Assembly (NCBI GenBank): GCA_022592435.1
Contig: JABYQS010000670.1
Coordinates: forward strand, 1-15,709
DNA from: Cerioporus squamosus
Lineage: Eukaryota; Basidiomycota; Agaricomycetes; Polyporales; Polyporaceae
Length of the DNA stretch: 15,709 nt
Reading direction: 5' to 3'
Shown here: positions 6,484 through 15,709 of the stretch, one piece after another
Layout: every line of letters begins with the position of its first letter
Position numbering within the stretch: the first letter of the stretch is position 1
Made by a program: the position numbers and the translations under genes
Notes under the pieces: model-generated
Told to the model about the DNA's origin: nothing
Seen by the model: only the letters and a program-made list of their open reading frames with translations
The model's database searches: none

Positions 6484-7423
6484 TTAGACTCCTCCCATCC
6501 GAGCACGTATATCTAACAACAGTCTCTCTGCTTCTGCATGCGAAGTCAGCGCAAGCTCTCTTCGATCAAGACATGTTGTACACGCACCCTCTTTTATCTT
6601 CCCCTCGGAGTGTGCAATCGCAGCCTGTAATGCCTCTCCTACGGCCCCTATCTTTTCTTTTCTCTTCGTTGCTCGCTGGGTTATCGGGAATTCTTCAATC
6701 GCCTCCTCTTCCGTGTTCAGCAACGTTGCCTCAGCCAACCGCAGCCATGCCTTGCCCCACTTCCCATCGTCCAGCGGAATCGCGACAAGGCAGTCCTCCA
6801 AGGCCTTACGCCGATACTTGTTCCGATCTGTCTTCGTCGTACCCTCCATTTTCACCATCTTCATGAGTGTGTGGGCGCGGTTGACGTGGAGCACGGCCGA
6901 CCCGGGTGATACGTCCAGGGCGCGGGAGTAGCATAAGAAAGCTTGCACGTAGTTCCCCTCCGCAAACGCGGCATTACCCTCGACCTTCAATCTCTCCGCC
7001 TTGTCGGGAAGTGGCGGATGGTGTACGGCAGACGGCCGCGTTGCGTGTTTCTCAACCATATCTCTGAGTGCGCTCCTGTCAGCCCCTTGTACCGAGTCGA
7101 CGGGGCCGTCCTCTTTGATGGTATAGAATGTGGGCATCGCGATGACCTTGTACTTCTGTGCAATTGGCTGCAGCTTGTCGACATCGACTTTGAGGAAGAC
7201 GGCGTCGACGAACTCCGTGGACAGGTGCTCGAAAACGGGTGCAATGGCCTGCGATCGTCATGGTTCAGGATGCTGCATAACTCGTTTCCTTGCGACTACT
7301 CACCGAGCACGGACCACACCATGTTGCGAAAAAGTCGACGAAGATCGGCTTCTTCTCCTGTTTCGCAGCCCTGAGGGTACTATTCCAATGACTGATAGAT
7401 TCTATGACGATAGGTCCAGCCAT
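6484..7423 (-). CDS. Thioredoxin-TPR domain protein (three exons)
   Basis: Rebuilt product is 276 residues: exon 1 7423-7304, intron 7303-7249 (55 bp, GTGAGT...CGCAG), exon 2 7248-6588, intron 6587-6534 (54 bp, GTGCGT...GCTGAC...GCATGCAG), exon 3 6533-6484. The N-terminal thioredoxin domain (about 1-105) has FFATWCGPCS with the active-site cysteines 36 and 39, VDVDKL, and the cis-proline motif MPTF (Pro79), then a GADRSAL helix. The splice falls directly after WCGPCS and joins it to AIAPVFE, as the fold requires. A TPR region follows (about 122-222: AERLKVEGNAAFAEGNYVQAFLCYSRAL, then VLHVNRAHTLMKM and KALEDCLVA..KAWLRLAEA). The second intron is in frame and less certain; retaining it adds 18 residues. 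TPRs suggest chaperone or other protein binding with a redox-active domain. Likely cytosolic or nuclear, since no signal peptide or membrane segment is seen. Confidence 0.9.
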
Positions 7424-7641
7424 CGTGGATGCTTTCGTATGGGGAACGTCGAGCGGATTCTGGGATGCGATGCACGGTGGTAAGCGGAAGGATGACGGCA
7501 GCAGCGCTCAAGACTTTCTTACCGTGACGGTCACAGTCTACCGGCGACTCGAGCGACGAGCTTCGACTCCTAGTCTGCTTTCAATAGACCGGTGGAACCG
7601 TAGGGTCCGATATCTGAGTTTGTCAGCAAGAATTTGATCTC

Positions 7642-7684
7642 CGACGACGCGTCGGGATCTATACACGACGACGCGTCGACGCGT
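7642..7684. promoter_or_regulatory. Cluster of three ACGCGT (MluI cell-cycle box) sites
   Basis: ACGCGT occurs at 7647-7652, 7671-7676 and 7679-7684; the first two lie in identical 13-mers CGACGACGCGTCG (7642 and 7666). In yeasts ACGCGT is the MCB element bound by the Swi6-Mbp1 factor at G1/S genes. The cluster lies 224-261 bp upstream of the thioredoxin-TPR start, so it may control that gene or an unrecognised gene to the right. Binding is inferred from the motif only. Confidence 0.45.
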
Positions 7685-8458
7685 CGCGCGCGGGCCTCGC
7701 CTCTCTCTCCACCAGTTCTACGTTATGTGCTCACAATCTCCCTCTCTACCGTCGTCAATCACTCGGAGAAACCCTCCACGTATATAGCGTTTTTTTACAA
7801 CATACATGCGCTCTATGCCGGCGCATCATCATCAGCAAGCTCAGTGTCGATCAGTACCAATTGGGAGATGTATGCAAGGCCCGCGATGGCCCCAGCCTGC
7901 GAGTTATTGCACCATTTGGTCTCTATGTACATGCGCCCACTATTCATGCGCGCAATCATGATATCCATCACTATTAGAAGACTTCTGGATTCCGTGGGAG
8001 TTCGTAGAGGTGTACAACGAAGTCCTTTGGAACTGAACATAACAAGTCGACTTCTGCACCCGCCTATGCGTCTCAAAGACAGCCTGGGTCACAATGATGC
8101 TCATTGTACATTGAAGAAGGCCTGGCGCGAACTCCGGTGAGGACTCGAACAGCGCAGTCTTCGAAGTGCATGTACTGCCAGTGCCAGAAGGTGCGGGCTG
8201 TCGTGTGGTTGGTAACTGTATACATGGTAGCATTATGTACTCCTGCGCATGCATCTGCTGCCGCGCTGCGCAGCCAGGAAATGTGGGGGACATACGGGAT
8301 TTTCGACCAGGAGGAGGAGTACAAGGACAGCGCTAGCTATATCGAAGCGAGATACCAGATCGTCACCATATATGGACATGCTGTCTCAAAACGGAAATTG
8401 CTGTCTGTATATGGTATGCCGAACACTCGGCATGATTGATACGCGAAGAATTGCCACC
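7685..8458. other. Unassigned stretch with short open frames on both strands
   Basis: No recognised domain. On the minus strand a frame ending at 7813 (to ..AGAIAGLAYISQLVLIDTELADDDAPA) has a hydrophobic stretch and could be the last exon of an unknown multi-exon gene. Plus frames at 7634-8140 and 8104-8439 overlap it and look no better. A small hairpin (ATGCCGA-ACAC-TCGGCAT) lies near 8418-8435. Confidence 0.3.
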
Positions 8459-8779
8459 CTACGGTTTTGTTGGCGTGTTCACTAGCAGACGTTGTAGGGC
8501 CGTCCGTCCCCCCTTCAATAGGCCCGCAAATCGTCTGCCTACGGGAGACAATTCGACTCCGAGCTCACGCGCCAATCGCGGATGCCACAACATGGTGTTG
8601 TTCGTCAACATATAGCGAGGATCGCTCGAGTAGTCTTTACGCGAGGTCGACACAATGCTACTATGGAACAGACACGATGCACAGATTTTGGCGCTCAGAG
8701 CGTTGAGACCCACCGTCGGAACCCCTACAACTCTACGCCGCCTCTTCTCGTGATGGTATGAAGAAACATCATCATGCAC
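8459..8779 (-). CDS. Unrecognised open frame, possible exon
   Basis: A 106-codon open frame on the minus strand. The C-terminal two thirds (SSDPRYMLTNNTMLWHPRL.. and VGRRFAGLLKGGRTALQRLL) has an ordinary, globular-looking composition, unlike the Arg/Ser/Pro-rich frames around it. I recognise no family. A short further frame upstream on the same strand (from about 8900, MSWLSNIELLDSAKVARIIRDE) is broken by a TGA, so any gene here is either spliced in a way I could not resolve or decayed. Chance is a real alternative. Confidence 0.2.
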   Translation of the reverse strand: MHDDVSSYHHEKRRRRVVGVPTVGLNALSAKICASCLFHSSIVSTSRKDYSSDPRYMLTNNTMLWHPRLARELGVELSPVGRRFAGLLKGGRTALQRLLVNTPTKP

Positions 8780-9469
8780 AGATATTCAACTCTGACAGCT
8801 TCTCCGCGTCCTTAGGCAATTGTCATAGATCGGAGCACTCATCTCGGATAATCCTCGCTACCTTCGCTGAATCGAGGAGTTCAATATTCGACAGCCACGA
8901 CATGGATGCGACGGGGCGGACGGCGACCTAAATCCGAGTACAGCCCGCCCAAGCCGCCGACGCTTGCCGCTGCCTCATGCGCACGCAACTCGTGAGGCCG
9001 AATGCGCTGATTCTCGCACCATCCGACTCCACCCACGTGAGGCGGGCATCCGCTCTGCGGAAGTCAGATGAACGACATACGACACCCTTCGATCACTATC
9101 GCGACGTGGTCCTTCCTGCATGAGGCTAGTTATAAGGTCACTCAAAACATGAAGGAAATCTTCTCCCGCCTGGCGCCGCCCCCATCTGAGCGCGGGAGCC
9201 CTGAGACCTCCCGCGTTCGTGAGTCAGCTCTACGACCCCGCACGCGGCCCGGTGGTGTATCTTCCTGCTTCCATCCGCTTACATCCACCTACTTCCGACC
9301 ACACCACTTCCAGACCAACCCAGCGACTCGGAGTGCGCAAACTGCAATATCTCTCTGGCGGAAATTCGCAATCTGCGGTAGGATGATCCCGCCCGCTGGC
9401 AGTAGAACACCTGGGTTATGCATACTTCCCGGTAACCACCTTTTCCCGCTCATCTCTCCTCAGAGTCTC
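8780..9469. other. Gap without a supported gene
   Basis: Only a plus frame starting at 9068 (209 codons to 9697) covers part of this. Its composition is Arg/Pro/Ser/His-rich with no domain, typical of a chance frame in GC-rich DNA. No repeat or RNA gene was seen. Confidence 0.4.
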
Positions 9470-9848
9470 TCACCTCCCTCGGCCGGACGACATCGCAACC
9501 GAGGCCGGCAACACCGGGTGGCCGGGGTCCATCGCCGTCAGTACATCCATCAGAAAGGCCAAGACTTTACCTCTGACTTTCGACCGCGACATGTCATCCT
9601 TCTCGACAACAAGCAGATCAGTCTGGTGGATCATCTTGTACGTAGCTCCCGTCACAGTCTTGCATGGCATCGAGTCGACGCCGCGGCGGCTGTATAACTA
9701 AAGCGGCTAACATCCACTCCATCTTACAGGTTCCGTCCGACGGTCGCGCGTTCACCTGAAGTACATACCAACCACGAGGAGAGTCAAAGGAGGGTCGGGA
9801 TATGGGTAGCTCAGTGAGTCTTTTGTAGTGCTCCCCTGTTTCCTGCAA
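9470..9848 (-). other. Possible decayed or spliced gene fragments, minus strand
   Basis: Two minus-strand stretches read like protein: HYKRLTELPISRPSFDSPRGWYVLQ (about 9830-9755) and TVTGATYKMIHQTDLLVVEKDD continuing to a stop at 9470. They lie in different frames and could be joined by a phase-0 intron (GTGAAC donor after YVLQ to an AAG acceptor) or by a GTATGT donor to a TACAG acceptor. Both joins keep the frame, so the model is unresolved. No family is recognised. The plus strand also has an intron-like GTACGT...CTAAC...TTACAG here, so even the strand is uncertain. Confidence 0.18.
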
Positions 9849-12215
9849 GCGCCGAGTGGCGAGAGCCTCTGAGTCTGAACGTGAGCCTCATACGTGTCGG
9901 TGAGTCATAATAGTCGGCTTATGCTGGTCACTCAAGGTTGAGATCAACCTGGATCATCACAGGAAGATATCGTCCCGCAATCAATCCGCAACATCCATTC
10001 AAGCTCCCCACTCTGTATGTAGATACGTTTTCGTAAGTACCAGTAACCAATCGGTCGTTGTCAATTCGGCTGGAGTCAGCATCGGCATCCGGTCAATAAC
10101 TGCCCTGCAACCCCTGAACGAACCCCTACGAACCCCCGCCTACCCCACAAACTAGTTCGTGCGCGCTAAACGGACAGACAATTTTTCCAGGTCTCTTGCG
10201 CCCCGGCCAGGAGAGTTTGGTACTACTTCCGCCATAAGTGCTCGCTGCGCCATGCCTTGTGGATCAGACAGATAATTGAGAAGAAACATCACCTCCACTA
10301 GCCTCTCGGTACAATACGTTTCCCCCCCTCTTCCTCCTGCGCCCAATGCGCTTCACGGTGGCTTTCACAATATTCCCGGCATCGGGAGCGCCTTGCGGCT
10401 CCGAAGGTGTCCCGCTCCCGCACTTCTCAGATGCGCCGCATGGATGTCAACGAAGGCATCGGCGCGCTCTGATCGTGGAACGCTTTTTTGGAATGCAAGA
10501 TGCGCCCACGAAGTCCTCTCACCGACCTAGGCGGCCTAGTCTTTCTTGTGCATACTGACGGCGGGTACGTGAACGGTCAAATATTCCCAGCTCATTCTGA
10601 TCGTCTGGTCGCAGTCCACGAAGTATCCTCGGTGTCGGACCAGAGCTCCTTGCCTGGAATGCGCTGAACCCAGATTTGCAGCCGGTATCACCGATCCCCC
10701 GCACTGTCCCAGGCGCGTCCTGTCTGCAACGACTAAGCCTAATCCGGTTCATCGTCTTCGAAACTCCACTTGTCCTCGCCCGTTGGGATGCCCACCGTCT
10801 GCAACAGTGATGCGCCGGCCGACTCGTCAGTCTGCCCGCATGGCTGGTCGTGCATTATTCTCCGAGGTATCATCGTTACTACCCAGCCTCTTGCGTCATT
10901 GCTCACTGGGCGCCGCGGTCAAGCACACGGCATGGGCGGTACTACTGACGAATCTGTACCTTCATCAGGACCTGTCGCAGAAGCTCATATGCGCTTCTGT
11001 CCGTCTGCGGTCGAGCACAAGGACATGGAGACGGCACAAGATGGCCGGAATAGCCGGCTCTGCGCAAGTGGCCATACGGATCCAGAGAAGGAGAGAATAT
11101 GCTTCCAATAACGACCCTACGTCATGCTCCTGGCCGATGCGCTTGTACGACGGCTGTTGGACTCGCAAGATCTGACTTGCATTATGTGACGGCAAGTCGC
11201 CTCACAACCGACGATCTGGCCACGGATGTAAATCGTCAATTCTTGTGCCCTATTCGACGGTACGTCGCGTACTCGTAACTTTCTCTGGAAACCATTGCCG
11301 TAACATGCATACAAGCTTACATGACTACAACAGTGGCTATTACGTGTATGCCAGTTATCAAGTCCTGGCTTCTGTCCATGAACAAAAACCTCGCGTTCTT
11401 CGCGCATTCCCATTGGTTGAGCGAGGTCTACGACGTGGGTAAGTCCACACAAAGTACGCCCTTTCCATCACTCATCTATCTCAGTAGGGTTCGCTGGTCT
11501 TCAGCTCCCCTTATGCTACGTCTCTGGACCGCCCTCCCGAAGCCACGCCTCCATCTCCGACTTCCGAGCAATCGCCACCAGTATATGGCTACCTAGACCG
11601 AGAATAACGCCGTCGGTAAATGCGGGACGATATCGTCAAGCTCCCGACGGTACAGCACCACCTGGTATGCCGTTCTCTTCCGCACTGCAGCATGCCATGT
11701 GTGTTCGCTCACCGCCCGCTGCTTCCTCTCACCCGCTCTTCCGGCCTACCATGTTCGTGCACCGCAGATCCCCCACATCGCGTGCGCATCCCGATCGCGC
11801 AGGAGATCCTCTTCCACGAAACAAGCCGGGGGCGCCGTGGTATCGCTGCCGTCTCTGGGCCTTCCTTGCCATGGGAGAGCAGAATGCTCAGGGTCCCGTT
11901 GATTAGCTGACTCAATACGGAAGGCTCTATCGCACCCGCCCTCCGGGGCCCCATCGCCTTCCCGCCTTCCACCTCGCGTTCTCATAATAACGGAGGCTTT
12001 ATCTCTCCGAACGCGGGCTGCAGCTCGCAGGGAGATCTACGAGCACGGCTGGCTCCTGACGTCGTCCAAGACGGTCATCCTGCGCTGCCGTGCCTCCCAG
12101 CGATCGCTCATCCCACTGAACGAACGCGGCCGGTGAGAGTTGGACTTGTCGCGCGAGGACAATTGCGCGATCGGGCGGCTCTCTGCTGTGTGCCGCTGAG
12201 GATGCTGTTCGACAG
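9849..12215. other. Long stretch without a supported gene
   Basis: GC-rich, with short overlapping frames on both strands and no recognised domain. Intron-like signals occur on the plus strand, the best being GTAAGT...CTCAG at about 11441-11486, and GTACGT at 11260 with acceptors near 11313 or 11331. Protein-like pieces occur in mutually incompatible frames (for example YYVYASYQVLASVHEQKP near 11340 plus, and VEVMFLLNYLSDPQGMAQ near 10290 minus). This could hold an intron-rich gene or old decayed sequence; I cannot tell which. Confidence 0.3.
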
Positions 12216-12701
12216 ATGGGCGGGGGCTCCGCAGGAGGGTTACGAGAACGCTTACTGGGCTGTTCTGACGGCACGCACGAACCGCGACCCAGTCGGTGGC
12301 TTTTGGCTGACGAGGTCGCGCTCGTGCGTTTCGGATCGTTCGGTCCTAAGGCCAGGCTCGGCTCTCCACGCGTCTTGCGTTCTCTCGTTATATCGCACCC
12401 TACTCTCTGGTGCGTTAGGATTATGCGGGCGACCCGCGCCGAAAAGCTGAAGTCTGTACATGCGGTAAGTAAGGAATGCTATCTGTGATCTTCCAGACTT
12501 GACTGAACCATGTTGGCACAGGTACCGGCCCACTTCAACCGCCAATCGCCCCGCCTCGTCCGTCGAATCACAGTTCTTCGCCAAGTGACGCGCATCCTGT
12601 CTCCGACCTGTCGAGCGTGGTCGTCTGAGTATACTCAGGGGAAACGTCTGGTGTCTCCCATTGAGGGTTACGCCCGCAGAAAGTCTCGCTGTTCTTCTTG
12701 A
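12216..12701 (+). CDS. Candidate spliced open frame, unknown function
   Basis: A consensus-like intron (12465-12521, 57 bp, GTAAGT...TTGACTGAAC...GGCACAG) joins two frames in phase 0: exon 1 from ATG 12216 to 12464 (ending RATRAEKLKSVHA) and exon 2 12522-12701 (VPAHFNRQSPRLVRR..., stop TGA). The product would be 142 residues, basic, without recognised domain, signal peptide or membrane segment. The donor, branch region, acceptor and size match the supported introns in this window; that is the only evidence. A 164-codon frame on the opposite strand (12746-12252) overlaps it. The true start could lie further upstream. Confidence 0.22.
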
Positions 12702-14066
12702 TACGGCATTGACGCATCGGGATCGATTCGCGCACGACAGAACCACCTGAAGAACGCCGCACGCCGGTCACAGCGCTTCGTTCGCTTGGCTCAACTGGGT
12801 CCGGAAGCGCTCCCAAATGGTATCTGACGCGCCCCACACCCTCCTTGAATGCGCACACCAAGCGCAGCCTCTGCGAAGGTCGCTACTGGGGCGGCTAACC
12901 GGGGCAATGTAGGTGGACTTCTTGCCCCGCGCTCGGACGTATTGGCCACGGCTCACGACGCACAGCTACGTGGAGCGGGGGGTGGGGTCACGCTGGCTCG
13001 TCAGGCACGTCTACACCCAGGGTCCTATACGGTGCGCTCTACTCTCCGGATCCCGAACACAACGCATGCTTCGTCGTCGAGAATCAGCTGTCGTCACCCA
13101 TCTACAACGTACGAACAAACATGGTGATCTCCACGATGGGCAAGTCGAAGCTGGAAGTCGCTCACATTGGCCAGCACCTACTGCTCCCGACTTCGCGATT
13201 CCGACCCACCACCTTCCCGTGTTCCCCTTCGCAAGCGCGTCCTAACTCGGTTTCGCAGCGAGTCCCACATGTAGATCAGCTCTGCAACCACTGTGGCTCC
13301 GATTCACTTTCTACGGGCTTTGCTTGCCGGTGCTGACAGAGACATCGAACAACCGGTTCCGGTCCCTATGCATCCTGCTCCATATCGCGCTCTCGTTCCG
13401 AAGCACGCTTCTGCGGGGCCCCTCAGTTCTCTATTCTCCGACACAGATCCTCCGTGCCCTTCTCCTGCGCATCCGCGGCGACCCATCGACTCCCGCCTTC
13501 GCAATGCACAATTGATACTCGACGAAGAGAGCGATCTCACGTGGATTTCCGGAACACGCTGGACGTGCGCAATGACGAAGACGTCTACCCCAGGGAGGAA
13601 ATGCAAACTCCATACGCGGATGCCCAAGACATGGATGGACGCGGCTGCGAGCTGCAATGTTACCCCGACCAGCCAATCAGAACCAGGACAACCGCGACCC
13701 GCAACACGCCTGCTTCATACCAGATTAGGGCGCGCGTTCCCGCCGCGCATACCTCGGTGATCGCGCTGCCATATCCCGCATCGCCCAGCCTAGTTCGTGC
13801 TTCGGCGCGCAGACGCACTGAATTGGGGGGCCTTGGGAGGGATGGGATGGAGAATTGGCGGAACTGTTGCTCAGGCTCTTCGGGCGGGATGGGGCCTGGA
13901 GACTGCGGGATTTGGATCAAGCTTTCAGGACGCGACCCGCTGCGTCGGGTGCGGGCCCGCCGCCTCCGGGTCAGGCATCTGCATCAGGCCTGAGCTCAGG
14001 GTCCAGAAGCGTCGCTGGCTGTGATGGAGGATGGGTGGTGGAGGCCAGCGCCGGTGAGCGCCGGTG

Positions 14067-14253
14067 CTAGAAGCAGGTGCGTCGCGTTGTTCGCTGTGCG
14101 TTCTACTCACGCACTGGCCAGAGAATCGAGGATCGCAAATGGAGAGGTACGAGCCGTCTCACTGGGGCTTCCCGCACAATTGTCGCAGACTGTCGTGCCG
14201 CGAGCAACATGGCGCGTTGTTGCGCGCGGACTAGAAGGAGGTGCGTCGCGTTG
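14067..14253 (+). repeat. Short direct repeat pair
   Basis: CTAGAAGCAGGTGCGTCGCG.. at 14067-14089 recurs with one change (CTAGAAGGAGGTGCGTCGCG..) at 14231-14253, 164 bp apart. Similarity continues weakly for about 20 bp. The repeat suggests a small local duplication; it is not part of a longer tandem array. Confidence 0.6.
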
Positions 14254-14943
14254 GCTTTGCTGTCTGCGTCCCTGGTCGCTCGGACGATCCATGGCTTGGA
14301 CGGGCCGGGATGACGGAAGGGGCCTTTGGACTGCGGCCTAGCTGGTCCGTGCGCGCGTGCGCTCTCGGAGTCGGAGGGACGGAAGGACAAGCACGACATG
14401 CGAGTCTCCGCTGTCCGACCCCGCTCATTCCGTTTCCCGTTAGCCTCCCAGACTCGCCCCCCTTGGCATCCACAATTCATACCGCATCTGCCAACACAGC
14501 TGTCGTTCGTGTCCCTCGACCTGACGATCGGTGTCAAGCTGTTAGCGGTCGCGGATACGCATTGCGCCCACCGCCCGCGTCTCCGCACCGCGGATCTGCA
14601 GATGCCATAGTCCGCTAGTGCCAACATCGCGCAGATCGGTCATGCCAGATAGCTCGAGTATATTGCTTCCCCGCAACGTCGCGCGCGATGCTATGTCGAG
14701 CGTGCGCGTGGCCCTATGCCATGGAACATGTGGATGCTTCGGCGCAGCCGCGTCTTCAGTGCATCGCTGTATGTCGTTGTCGGCATGGAGGCTCTGCCGC
14801 AAGGGTCCTCGAGTCGGGCCGGCTGCTTCAAAGCTTCAAACCCTCGTCCTTTGCACCTCGGGCTCTGCCAACACAGGCCTCCCAATCCAGATGTACGAGA
14901 CAGCCACAGAGAGACGCAGGACCCGACGCTCGCCGCATGATGC

Positions 14944-14955
14944 ATGATGCATCAT
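14944..14955. repeat. 12-bp perfect palindrome ATGATGCATCAT
   Basis: The palindrome lies inside a short run of GATGCAT repeats (14935-14960). It could be a dimeric factor site or a chance sequence. Confidence 0.4.
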
Positions 14956-15262
14956 ACATGACACGACTGCCGAGCTCCGAGGGTGCGTCGTGTGTGTCGT
15001 GCTCGCAGAGCCAAGCGACGGCGGTCCCGAAAGCGGAGACTGGCTTGCGCTGCGATCGATGCGATCGCTCGTCTGCCCATGGGCCACACTCACAGTTCTC
15101 ATGAAATATTATGCTTCCGCGAGCACGCGAGTGCGAGTGGGTCCCATGACGCTCCCTCGCTCGCCCTCTCCCTCCATCGGGTCGTGTGGCCAGCAGGCGA
15201 GGCAAGGATGCCGCCGGGACACGCGGAAAACTTGGCATCCCAGCTCGTGGGGCCGGCGACTT

Positions 15263-15276
15263 GAAGTTCGAACTTC
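15263..15276. repeat. 14-bp perfect palindrome GAAGTTCGAACTTC
   Basis: Two exact inverted GAAGTTC half-sites with no spacer. It could be a dimeric binding site; no adjacent gene is recognised to give it a role. Confidence 0.4.
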
Positions 15277-15709
15277 GGACGGGGGCGATGACATCACCGG
15301 CGGGTGGGTGCGGTCACAGGGCGCGACTTGCTGAGCGTGTGCCAGTGCACCACTGGTCCGTGGCTCTGGGGACGAGTCAGCACTTGATGTTGGTGCTGTA
15401 TTGTAAGGCACCGAGGCTTGGTGGGCAGCGTGGGGGTGGGGCTCGGAGGTAGCACGCAGAGTAGGCTCGAGCGTGGTGCGGTCCCGAGCGGCGCGCGATA
15501 CGCGCTAGCGGGTGCACCGTATACGTACGGAGTACGACGTCAGCTCCAAGGTGGACTGGAAGTGCGCAGTGCGAACGGTCACGGCTATGCAAAGGCCGAC
15601 GGCGTGTGCAGTACGAGTATGGTAGCGAGGTCGGAACGAGGGACTGGCGGGGCCAGCCTGTACCAGTTTGCGGAGGTGACGTGCAGCCGGGTCTATGTGA
15701 GGCCTTGCA

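Larger units (their letters stand above)
12702..15709. other. GC-rich stretch without a supported gene, to window end
   Basis: No conserved domain in any frame. Frames of 100-179 codons exist on both strands (for example 13454-13993 plus and 14103-14627 minus), but they overlap one another and are rich in Arg, Ala, Pro and Ser, as expected for stop-poor GC-rich DNA. The plus strand is pyrimidine-rich to about 13800 and G-rich from about 13820 to 14300. Short repeats and palindromes are listed separately. Confidence 0.4.

Noticed and set aside
6381..6866. 161-codon plus-strand frame
   Set aside because: It is antisense to the thioredoxin-TPR gene, with low-complexity Ser/Pro/Leu composition.
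8110..8170. tRNA on the minus strand (TGTTCGAGTCC resembles a B box)
   Set aside because: No matching A box at the right distance and no cloverleaf stems.
9068..9697. 209-codon plus-strand frame
   Set aside because: It has the length of a gene, but composition is Arg/Pro/Ser/His-rich with no domain, and a rival minus-strand reading overlaps it.
13454..13993. 179-codon plus-strand frame
   Set aside because: Very Arg-rich, overlaps three other frames, no motif; probably a chance frame in GC-rich DNA.
14103..14627. 174-codon minus-strand frame
   Set aside because: Overlaps equally long plus-strand frames, no motif, composition driven by GC content.
1..15709. CRISPR array, prophage or bacterial defence system
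   Set aside because: No regularly spaced repeats, no Shine-Dalgarno or operon structure, and spliced eukaryotic genes throughout the interpretable part.

Overview
The window looks like nuclear DNA of a filamentous fungus, most likely a basidiomycete. The evidence is small spliced genes with introns of about 53-57 bp (GTRNGT donors, YAG or CAG acceptors), start codons in CANNATGG-type contexts, a duplicated aminoglycoside-phosphotransferase-like kinase of a type common in Agaricomycetes, and a non-autonomous DNA transposon. No bacterial signals (Shine-Dalgarno sites, operons) were seen. The species cannot be named from sequence alone.

Layout. 1-320: a frameshifted relic of a small unnamed gene family, here called the H/C family. 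549-3660 and 3871-6163: a tandem duplication of one module, a plus-strand H/C-family gene facing a minus-strand kinase gene. In module 1 the H/C gene is split by an 866-bp inverted-repeat element (1069-1934) flanked by a 7-bp duplication; its kinase (2471-3435) is open. In module 2 the H/C gene (4179-4817) and the kinase (4953-5932) are both open. Paralogue comparison reveals a 53-bp first intron in both kinases and fixes their real start codons. 6484-7423, minus strand: a thioredoxin-TPR protein rebuilt from three exons, with three ACGCGT boxes upstream (7647-7684).

7.7-15.7 kb: about 8 kb, mostly GC-rich, in which I recognise no conserved domain. Open frames are short, overlap on both strands and mostly lack support. 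A few candidates are listed at low confidence: a spliced frame at 12216-12701, minus frames near 7813-8779, and minus fragments at 9470-9848. Short repeats and palindromes are noted.

Most notable items: the transposon carries diverged tRNA-like Pol III promoters in both arms, mirror-symmetric about its ends and each followed by a T5 run, plus a perfect 23-bp-arm hairpin between them. The paired duplication of the H/C protein and the kinase may be a functional unit, but that is inference.
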